Shown here: positions 19,733-25,671 of the stretch, piece by piece
How positions within the stretch are numbered: the first letter of the stretch is position 1
Layout of the letters: each line of letters starts with the position of its first letter
IMG/VR virus record: IMGVR_UViG_3300032242_000104
Location: 1 to 25,671 of that record
Strand: one strand, 5' to 3'
DNA from: a virus
Length of the DNA: 25,671 nt
Notes under the pieces: model-generated
Told to the model about the DNA's origin: nothing
The model's database searches: none
Seen by the model: only the letters and a program-made list of their open reading frames with translations
Translations under genes and position numbers: made by a program

Positions 19733-20662
19733 TTAAGCCTCCAATTTCATTACTTGAGCAGCATACTGCTGCGGGGTTAAACCAAACTTCTTTGCCAACG
19801 CCATCTGCGTTGTAGTTAGCTTGATCTTGCCTGTCGCGGTTGAGCGCGACGCTGAAGCAACTACCGTTGACGGTCTTTTCGCGGCTGTAGCCGAAGATCT
19901 GTTTTCAGTTTCGCCGAATAACTCGGGGAACTTTGACTTCACGCGAGCGTTAATTTGCTCGAAATACTCATCGCTGCTCGGGCTTACGCCTGAGTTGACT
20001 AGCTTCTGGTGCAGCCCTAGTGCATAGCTGGTGTACTCCTCGAATCCCGGAGCACCGAACCACTGGTTTCTTGCCTGCCAGCGCAGGGATTTTTCGTCGG
20101 GTGCGTCCGCTCGAGGTGCGGATTGCTGCGTTTGTACAGCAAATTCTGTTTCTTGTAAAGGTACCGTGCGGATTTTTTTCGCATTGTCTAACTGTACAGT
20201 GGCATTTGACAACATTGCTTGTGCTTCCACAATGGCATCGGTGTCAAAAGCTTCATGGGCGGCTTTAAGCTGTCGCTTGGCCGTTTCCAGATCAGAAGTA
20301 GCTTTCTCGACGGACGTCTTAACGTACGCCTCCTGCCCGGTGTTTACCGTCTTCTTGAGATGATTATTCTCGTAAATCAGGCGTTGGGCTAGATTTTCCA
20401 GCTCCTGCTTTTCCCGCAAAACGGCTTCTTTGACTCGGCGCTCGTCGTGGCGGGCGTGGGTCAACTCCTTGATGCGGTTCTTTACCTTGTCCGAATACGA
20501 TTCGATTTCGTCATCGGTAGGATCTAGTACCTCCCTGTCCAGCGGCTTGCGGCCTCTGTCCCGTTCGGGGGTATCGTCCTCGATTTCAATCTCGATGTCA
20601 GTACCGGCATCTACTTCGACTTTGGTGTTTTGCACCTCGTCGGGAAACTTAAACTCGTCCAT
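19733..20662 (-). CDS. Scaffolding-like protein
   Basis: A 309-residue charged protein. An acidic N-terminus (about 1-60, with DIEIEIEDDTPERDRGRKPL) is followed by long helices with coiled-coil character (about 60-170, with ELTHARHDERRVKEAVLREK and ETAKRQLKAAHEAFD). A Ser/Ala-rich linker comes before a compact C-terminal helical end (KLTTTQMALAKKFGLTPQQY). This organisation and the position before the capsid gene match phage scaffolding proteins that guide procapsid assembly and then leave. AAGGAG is the ribosome binding site. The function is inferred; no protease motif is present. Confidence 0.78.
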   Translation of the reverse strand: MDEFKFPDEVQNTKVEVDAGTDIEIEIEDDTPERDRGRKPLDREVLDPTDDEIESYSDKVKNRIKELTHARHDERRVKEAVLREKQELENLAQRLIYENNHLKKTVNTGQEAYVKTSVEKATSDLETAKRQLKAAHEAFDTDAIVEAQAMLSNATVQLDNAKKIRTVPLQETEFAVQTQQSAPRADAPDEKSLRWQARNQWFGAPGFEEYTSYALGLHQKLVNSGVSPSSDEYFEQINARVKSKFPELFGETENRSSATAAKRPSTVVASASRSTATGKIKLTTTQMALAKKFGLTPQQYAAQVMKLEA

Positions 20663-20671
20663 GTTTACTCC

Positions 20672-21106
20672 TTATGCGCGGGTGATTCCGCGTGGGTCGT
20701 CCACCACCGCATCGACTTGATCGTCGTTGATGAGGCGGAACTCTTTGCCGTAAATCTTGAGGCGCGTACCAGAATAGGTACGTGTGACCACAAAATCTCC
20801 GGGTTTGCACCAAGCTCCACTGGGGAATTTGGCGGGATCTTTGTACGCATCCGGGCCTACCTTCAAGACAAACAGCACCGTGGTGGCGTGTTCTTCCTGA
20901 CGGATGTAGGTGTCGGGGCGCTCCAGATCGAGGTCAGTACCAGACAGTTTTGTCGATACATCGGGCAGCACACACAGCAGCTTGTAGCCTGTCGGCTCAG
21001 GTAGCAGGGTGCCTTTTTCTTCAGCAGTCTCGTCGTCCTTTGGCACGTCCGTTGTTTGGATCATGGGTGGGAGGCTAAGACCGGGGGGCAAAATGATATT
21101 ACTCAT
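20672..21106 (-). CDS. GroES-like co-chaperonin
   Basis: A 144-residue protein (start at 21106; an ATG 48 bases earlier is possible). From about residue 35 it shows LPEPTGYKLLCVLPDVSTKL, then ATTVLFVLKVGPDAYKDPAK, WCKPGDFVVTRTYSGTRLKI and NDDQVDAVVDDPRGITRA. That is the co-chaperonin beta-barrel layout with the mobile loop region near 54-72. Phages such as T4 (gp31) carry a GroES replacement that works with host GroEL to fold the capsid protein. Placement before the scaffold and capsid genes supports that. It is longer than bacterial GroES (about 97), with a 30-residue N-terminal extension. Confidence 0.78.
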   Translation of the reverse strand: MSNIILPPGLSLPPMIQTTDVPKDDETAEEKGTLLPEPTGYKLLCVLPDVSTKLSGTDLDLERPDTYIRQEEHATTVLFVLKVGPDAYKDPAKFPSGAWCKPGDFVVTRTYSGTRLKIYGKEFRLINDDQVDAVVDDPRGITRA

Positions 21107-21293
21107 CTGATTTTTCGACTTTCTCTGCAAGGTCAATGACATAACGCTCTGCAACGGCTAGACCCTGAATAACGCCGCAGAGTTTTTGATACTCATCAAA
21201 AGTTCGACACACACCTCCCGCCAAGTCGTCCGCGTAGTTGTTCATGTCTTTACGTATTTGGTCGCGCAATACGTTTGCGAATTGTTGAATCAT
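21099..21293 (-). CDS. Small helical conserved protein downstream of portal
   Basis: A 64-residue helical protein starting MIQQFANVLRDQIRKDMNNY, with AGGVCRTFDEYQKLCGVIQG and ending DLAEKVEKSDE. It starts at a TAATG junction with the portal gene and overlaps the co-chaperonin start. I recognise the general type as a recurring small phage protein between portal and head genes, function unknown. Its amphipathic character suggests it binds another assembly protein. Confidence 0.75.
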   Translation of the reverse strand: MIQQFANVLRDQIRKDMNNYADDLAGGVCRTFDEYQKLCGVIQGLAVAERYVIDLAEKVEKSDE

Positions 21294-23797
21294 TACTCAG
21301 GTTTCTCCGGTTTAAAGTTGGCAATATGCTGCAAAGCGTCGCGTCGGGCGTCTGCCTGCTGCTGTACTTTGCTCTTGGCGACGTCGATGCCCATGCGGAC
21401 ACCTTCGCGTTCTTGCTGCGCGGCCAACTGGGCCTGCTGATATTTGATTTGGGAGCCCACTTTCATGGAGTCGAGCTGCAAATTGCCCGAAATCTTCTGC
21501 TGCTCCAAATTGAGCTGGTCTGCCTTGTGCGCTGCCTCGGTGGCCAGCTTGGCTTTCTTGAGCTGCAACTCCTGCTGCTTGATCTGCAATTCTTGCTGCT
21601 GCATCTGGACAAGCGGGTCTTGGGCTTGCTGCTGAGCCTGCGCTTGCGCTGCTTGGGCTTGATCTTGCATAAGTTGTTGTTGCGCTGCTTGGGCCATCAT
21701 GGTAGATAGCGCCAGCTCCAACTGCGGTGGCAGTTTCTCGTCCTCGGGCGGCATCGCCACGCCCATCTGCTTCTCGATGTTCTGGCGCATCTGGTAACCA
21801 ACGTGCTCGGCAATATGGGCCATCGTAGCTTGCATGATGAGGGCGGCTTGGGGGCTCTGGCCAATCTGCTGCTGGATAAGTGGGTCTTGCAACATAAACT
21901 GGTGCACGGCAATATGCGCCGCGTGGTTCTGGTACATAAATGCCTTGACCGGCTTGGCTTTGAGGATGGCTTGGTTCTCGGACACCGGGTCTTTGGGTTT
22001 GTAGTCCTCCTCGACCGGCACCAGCTTCTCGGCGTTTTTGATACCCATGACGTTAAGCATAGCGCGGTGCAGCTCGGGCAGGTCGTAGATCTGCGGAGCC
22101 ATCTGGGCCATCTGGATAACAGCTTGGTACTGCACAACCCGCTGGCTCATGGTAGCCGCATTTGGGTCGCTGACGGGGATGATGTCCACCAAGTCGTAGT
22201 CAGCCTTTTTGGCTTTGCGATCGCCGTACTCAGGATCAAAGGCGTACTCGGGCGCGGTGTTGTCGCGGATCAGCTCCTTGAGCAGCTTGAGTTCTTCCTT
22301 GAGCGCGAAGTGCACCCGGGCTTGGACGGCCGTCATCACTTTGAGCTGACGCTCCAGCAGGGCCAGCGTCGTGCCCACAGGCGCACCGGCTGCGCCCATG
22401 TCACTCATATTAGTATCAGCCGTGGCGGCAAACCGGCGACCTTCGTCCACGATGTTGCCCAGCAACTGGTACAAAACTTGCGACGGTTCTTTATATGGCA
22501 GCGGGAGGATGGAGTCCCGGATGCTGCCGCTGGCTACGTCTACGTCGCGGAATTCTCCCGGAGCGATTGGCGTATCATCGCCCTTAATGCGTAGTCCACG
22601 CGATTTAAGCCCTCCGGGGAGATTGCTGAGCGTCCCGGCATCGACAAGTTGTCGCATGATGCTTGTAGCCGACTTAGCAAACCCGCCAATGAGGTGGAAG
22701 AGGCCGAAGCCGTACGCCCCAAACCCCGGGATATATTGGTAGTGGACGAAGTGTTGGCGCTTGAGCTTGAGGTCATCATCTTCCTTCCAGTTGCGGCGAA
22801 TGGACAGTACCGTGTTGGTACCTTTGATTAGTGTTACTACGTAGGGCAGGGCGATGCCGGTCTCTTCGTCCTCGTCGTCCTTGTCCTCAAATCCGTCCAA
22901 GTCCAAGTCAACGTGGCACTCCAGCAACACATAACGGTCGTCGTTAATATCGCTGAACCCAGTCTCCTTGTCCTTGGCCTTCTTGATATCGTCCCGGTCA
23001 CGCGGTGGGTCGGGCAGATCGCAGTCGCAGTAGAACCCAGCAGCTTGTAGCTTGAGGATCTCGTTTTTGGTCTTGCGCATGACGTGCGTCAGGCGGCGGC
23101 AGGTATCCAAGTCAGTGGTGCCATAGGGCAACAAGATGTCCTCGGCTGGGACAAACATCGAGACCGGACGGCCAAGGGAAGGATCGTAATAGACCTTCTT
23201 GAACCCCGATCCGGCGCTGGGCAGGTTCCACGCCAGACGCTCATGCTCCGGGCGGAACTCCTTCATGACCTCGGTCAGGTCATAGTTCATGTCGTCCTCG
23301 ACGTTGGACGCAGCCTCGCGCACTTCCTCGGTCTCTTTGCCCAAAATTTTGGTACGCACCGGGCCGCTGGCCGGGAACGTCTCGGTAATCATCTCAGCTT
23401 GGAAGCGGACAACTGCCTCGGTAATCAGGGGGTGGAACACGCCGCAAGCGCCATCCCACGGTTCTGTGCGTTCTTCGATCTGGAGGCCCAGCAGTTTCAA
23501 CCCCTCGACGATGCCCTTCTCCCACTCCTTGCGGGAGTTCTTGTCGTTGTCGATGTCCGAGGACAGATCGCCAGCTACGGTTTGCAGGACACTGTCGGGA
23601 AGGAAATCTGCAAGGTTGGAGTCAAAGTCTTCCTCGCCTTTGTCTTCCTCTTTGCCAAGGCTGATCTCGACGTCGCCCATCTTGATGTTCATCTCCTCCG
23701 GGTCGACTACCTCGATCTCCAGCGGTGACTCCTGCTCAGCCATCTGCGCGATCCCTACCGGTGCGCCGTACAGGCTCTTGTCCATATTGGTTGCCAT
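21293..23797 (-). CDS. Portal protein
   Basis: An 834-residue protein that forms the ring through which DNA is packaged and to which the tail attaches. Family features include the N-terminal DWEKG-like region (KNSRKEWEKGIVEGLKLLGL), ERTEPWDGACGVFHPLITEA, VPAEDILLPYG, GFGAYGFGLFHLIGGFAKSA and PYKEPSQVLYQLLGNIVDEG. The last 130 or so residues are Gln/Ala/Lys-rich coiled coil (QQQELQIKQQELQLKKAKLA), like the barrel of long podovirus portals. AAGGA precedes the ATG. The terminase is immediately upstream, and the small helical gene follows at a TAATG junction. Confidence 0.92.
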   Translation of the reverse strand: MATNMDKSLYGAPVGIAQMAEQESPLEIEVVDPEEMNIKMGDVEISLGKEEDKGEEDFDSNLADFLPDSVLQTVAGDLSSDIDNDKNSRKEWEKGIVEGLKLLGLQIEERTEPWDGACGVFHPLITEAVVRFQAEMITETFPASGPVRTKILGKETEEVREAASNVEDDMNYDLTEVMKEFRPEHERLAWNLPSAGSGFKKVYYDPSLGRPVSMFVPAEDILLPYGTTDLDTCRRLTHVMRKTKNEILKLQAAGFYCDCDLPDPPRDRDDIKKAKDKETGFSDINDDRYVLLECHVDLDLDGFEDKDDEDEETGIALPYVVTLIKGTNTVLSIRRNWKEDDDLKLKRQHFVHYQYIPGFGAYGFGLFHLIGGFAKSATSIMRQLVDAGTLSNLPGGLKSRGLRIKGDDTPIAPGEFRDVDVASGSIRDSILPLPYKEPSQVLYQLLGNIVDEGRRFAATADTNMSDMGAAGAPVGTTLALLERQLKVMTAVQARVHFALKEELKLLKELIRDNTAPEYAFDPEYGDRKAKKADYDLVDIIPVSDPNAATMSQRVVQYQAVIQMAQMAPQIYDLPELHRAMLNVMGIKNAEKLVPVEEDYKPKDPVSENQAILKAKPVKAFMYQNHAAHIAVHQFMLQDPLIQQQIGQSPQAALIMQATMAHIAEHVGYQMRQNIEKQMGVAMPPEDEKLPPQLELALSTMMAQAAQQQLMQDQAQAAQAQAQQQAQDPLVQMQQQELQIKQQELQLKKAKLATEAAHKADQLNLEQQKISGNLQLDSMKVGSQIKYQQAQLAAQQEREGVRMGIDVAKSKVQQQADARRDALQHIANFKPEKPE

Positions 23798-23806
23798 GAT
23801 CTGTCC

Positions 23807-25348
23807 TTAGTAATATGCAGCCCGCCTGCGGCGGAATAGGGAGGGCTCGTCCTTCTCGTCCGAGTCCAAAGGAATAAACCCGCCTTGGCGAAACCGCAGC
23901 AAGGCTTGGGATGTCGTATCCACAAAGTCGTCATTATCACCGTTCGGGAAGGCCGCGACCTCCTCGATCACCTCCCGAGCCCAGCGTGTATCTGGTGCCC
24001 AGACTTTACCCGAACTGAATAAATCCGCAATGGCGTTCACGCGCACGATCTTGTCGTTGCCCCGGCTGGGGCTGAACTCCTGCACCGGTATGCCCATCGA
24101 CCGAAGTTCTTGGATCAGCGGCGCACCAGCGGCTTTCTTCTCCACGATGAACGCATCGGGCTCCCATTCTTTATAGTGCTTGAGCGCAGCGGCCTTTAGC
24201 TCGGGGAACTCCATGCGCTCCTTGAACGCGTCGAGCAGGATGACCTGCGCCTCGTCCTTCTCTTCCTCGTTGTAGAACACGCCCCACGTTGTACAGGCGG
24301 AATAGTCCGCCCGGTTCTTGGCCTCGAACGCCGTGTCCCATGACTGGATGATGTACTCGCACGGGGGAGGATCGTCACTTGGCCAGACCCGCCAGAGTTT
24401 GCGGGAGATGATCGCCGCCGCGTTGGAAGTTGGCTGTTGCATGTACTGGGCGTTCCAATACTGCGGGTCGATGCTGGCCTTTGTCGCCTTGAGCTGCTCC
24501 AGTGGCCACTGCTCTGGCCAAAGCGATTTCTCGTTCTCTTCGCCTTCGTTGAGGATGGCTGGCAGCTCCACAATCTCCCACGGCACTGCCTGCGGGTTTT
24601 TGGTTTGGTAGTCGATCAGCCGTCCGGTCAGGTCAAGTTTGCCCCAGCGCGTCATGATGACAATGATCGCTCCGCCCGGCATCAAGCGCTGCAACGGGCC
24701 AGTCTGGAACCACGACCACGCGGTATCGAACGCCAGTCGGCTGTTAGCCTTTACATCTTGCTCGGAGTGAGGATCGTCAATAACAAAAAGATCAGCACCA
24801 CGACCGGCAAGAGCGCCACCCACACCAGCAGCGTAATACTGTCCGCCAGCAGCTGTAGACCACTTGCCAGCTGCTTTTTGGTCTGACGCGACAAGCGTCT
24901 CTGGAAAAATCCCATGATATTCCTCCGTGTCCAAAAGGTTCCTTATCCTGCGGCCAAAGTCCTCGGACAGACCCGCCGTGTGCGTGGCCATGATGATCTT
25001 CTTGTTGGGGAACTTGCCAAGGAAGTATGCGGGGAACAGGTAGCTGCTGAACTCGGACTTGCCCATACGCGGCGCGATGTTGATGATAACCCGCTTCTTC
25101 TTGCCCTCGATCACGTCGGTAAATATCTTGGCCAGCTTTTTGTGGTGCGGCCCGATCTTGAACCCCGGGTAGACCTCCGTGGCGAATCCCAGCATATTAG
25201 TCTTGGCCGCTACCAAAGAGGCGCGGCGCTCCCGAACCTCCAAATCATCCAGCAACTCCATCTTGTCCGCCAATGACATACTAGGAAGCGCCGCCTGTAT
25301 TGCAGCAATCTCCCGGGGAGTCAGCGTGGTGAACTGGTTAAGGTGCAT
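23807..25348 (-). CDS. terL: Terminase large subunit (ATPase and nuclease)
   Basis: The DNA-packaging motor, 513 residues from the start at 25348 (an ATG 60 bases upstream inside the small subunit gene is possible; no clear ribosome binding site for either). The ATPase domain has a Walker A variant APRMGKSE (92-99), Walker B LFVIDDP (187-193) and the coupling motif IMTRW (231-235). The RNase H-like nuclease has QSWDTAF (D338), FIVEKKA (E403) and DNDDFVDTTSQAL (D474, D477). Length and motifs match complete large terminases. It overlaps the small subunit gene by 11 bases and is followed by the portal gene. Confidence 0.95.
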   Translation of the reverse strand: MHLNQFTTLTPREIAAIQAALPSMSLADKMELLDDLEVRERRASLVAAKTNMLGFATEVYPGFKIGPHHKKLAKIFTDVIEGKKKRVIINIAPRMGKSEFSSYLFPAYFLGKFPNKKIIMATHTAGLSEDFGRRIRNLLDTEEYHGIFPETLVASDQKAAGKWSTAAGGQYYAAGVGGALAGRGADLFVIDDPHSEQDVKANSRLAFDTAWSWFQTGPLQRLMPGGAIIVIMTRWGKLDLTGRLIDYQTKNPQAVPWEIVELPAILNEGEENEKSLWPEQWPLEQLKATKASIDPQYWNAQYMQQPTSNAAAIISRKLWRVWPSDDPPPCEYIIQSWDTAFEAKNRADYSACTTWGVFYNEEEKDEAQVILLDAFKERMEFPELKAAALKHYKEWEPDAFIVEKKAAGAPLIQELRSMGIPVQEFSPSRGNDKIVRVNAIADLFSSGKVWAPDTRWAREVIEEVAAFPNGDNDDFVDTTSQALLRFRQGGFIPLDSDEKDEPSLFRRRRAAYY

Positions 25349-25671
25349 CGGGGACGAGGGGTTTGAGTTCTGCTTCGATCGGCTCGGCGTCTTGGATGTC
25401 CACCACATCCACCACCTGCATGAACTTGGCCAGCTTGTCTTTGATCCGCTGCTCCAACTGCAAGTCGGTCAGCTCGTCCTTCTTAATCTCGATCTTGTCG
25501 GTGAACAGCCCAACCTCTGTAACTTTGCCCAGCAACCCGAGCGCTTTGAGTCGGATGTTGGCGTTGGTACTTTGGGTTTCCTCGACCAGCTTGGCTACCG
25601 CGTAACCCCGAAGCTCCTTGGCCTGCTGTACAAATTCCCAGTCATAAGCAGTAAGCATGCCGACAATGTGC
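25338..25671 (-). CDS. terS: Terminase small subunit, 5' end outside window
   Basis: At least 111 residues are visible. There is an ATG at 25658 (MLTAYDWEFVQQAKELRGYA), but the frame stays open to the window edge (HIVG before it), so a longer protein with an upstream DNA-binding HTH is likely. The segment VAKLVEETQSTNANIRLKAL, then GLLGKVTEVGLFTDKIE and a LEQRIKDKLAKFMQVVDVVD helix, matches small terminase families that recognise the packaging site. It directly precedes and overlaps the large subunit gene. The assignment rests on family pattern and on this neighbourhood. Confidence 0.82.
   Translation of the reverse strand, partial: HIVGMLTAYDWEFVQQAKELRGYAVAKLVEETQSTNANIRLKALGLLGKVTEVGLFTDKIEIKKDELTDLQLEQRIKDKLAKFMQVVDVVDIQDAEPIEAELKPLVPDAP

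Noticed and set aside
21803-22594. Long plus-strand open frame of 263 codons opposite the portal gene
   Set aside because: It is the reverse reading of a well-supported portal gene. It has no recognisable motif, and its composition follows the portal codons.
25349-25408. Upstream start of the large terminase at 25408
   Set aside because: It would put 20 Ser/Lys/Pro-rich residues, read out of frame through the small terminase gene, ahead of the family N-terminus. The start at 25348 gives a normal length.

Overview
This window looks like a virion-structure, packaging and lysis segment from the genome of a tailed double-stranded DNA phage (Caudoviricetes), probably from an aquatic metagenome. 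All but one of the 43 genes I support lie on the minus strand, so the operon reads from high to low coordinates. The gene set (terminase, large portal with a Gln-rich coiled-coil tail, scaffold, capsid, two adaptor-like proteins, a nozzle-like protein, fibres, and no tape measure, sheath or tail-tube gene) points to a short-tailed podovirus-like particle. The host cannot be read from the sequence. No replication, integration or tRNA genes are visible, and no intergenic stretch exceeds 300 bases.

Layout in transcription order. 25671-20672: small terminase (cut by the window edge), large terminase, portal, a small helical protein and a GroES-like co-chaperonin. 20662-17485: scaffold-like protein, a conserved small protein, a capsid-associated protein and the major capsid protein, followed by a strong UUCG-loop terminator. 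17334-16639: an isolated, extremely acidic protein and, convergent to it, the only plus-strand gene, an HNH endonuclease. Two hairpins separate them. A near-consensus sigma70-type promoter (TTGACA, 16-nt spacer, TATATT) starts inside the HNH start region and drives the minus-strand block from 16520 onward. 16520-15284: two virion proteins separated by a second UUCG hairpin. 15291-11009: a cassette of very short, mostly basic proteins, several sharing a GG-basic motif and three sharing a near-identical SR(A)DGIAxRGKTxG element. It is interrupted by a zinc-ribbon protein and an adaptor-like protein. 11012-4506: a second adaptor, paralogous beta-rich tail proteins, a 20-residue repeat protein, a tail fibre, a glycine/cysteine-rich adhesin-like protein, a conserved protein that may be a fibre accessory, and a 2OG-Fe(II) oxygenase. 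4509-2652: a small conserved protein and the lysis cassette (tail-anchored protein, 3TM-type holin, small membrane protein, GH24 lysozyme). 2643-1: nozzle-like protein, a short helical virion protein and the start of another virion protein.

The genes are very tightly packed. Many junctions are ATGA or TAATG overlaps, which implies translational coupling and decided several start codons here. The points I consider least explained are the shared motif in the small basic cassette, the acidic gene isolated between terminators, the inverted HNH gene with a copied hairpin, and the repeat protein.
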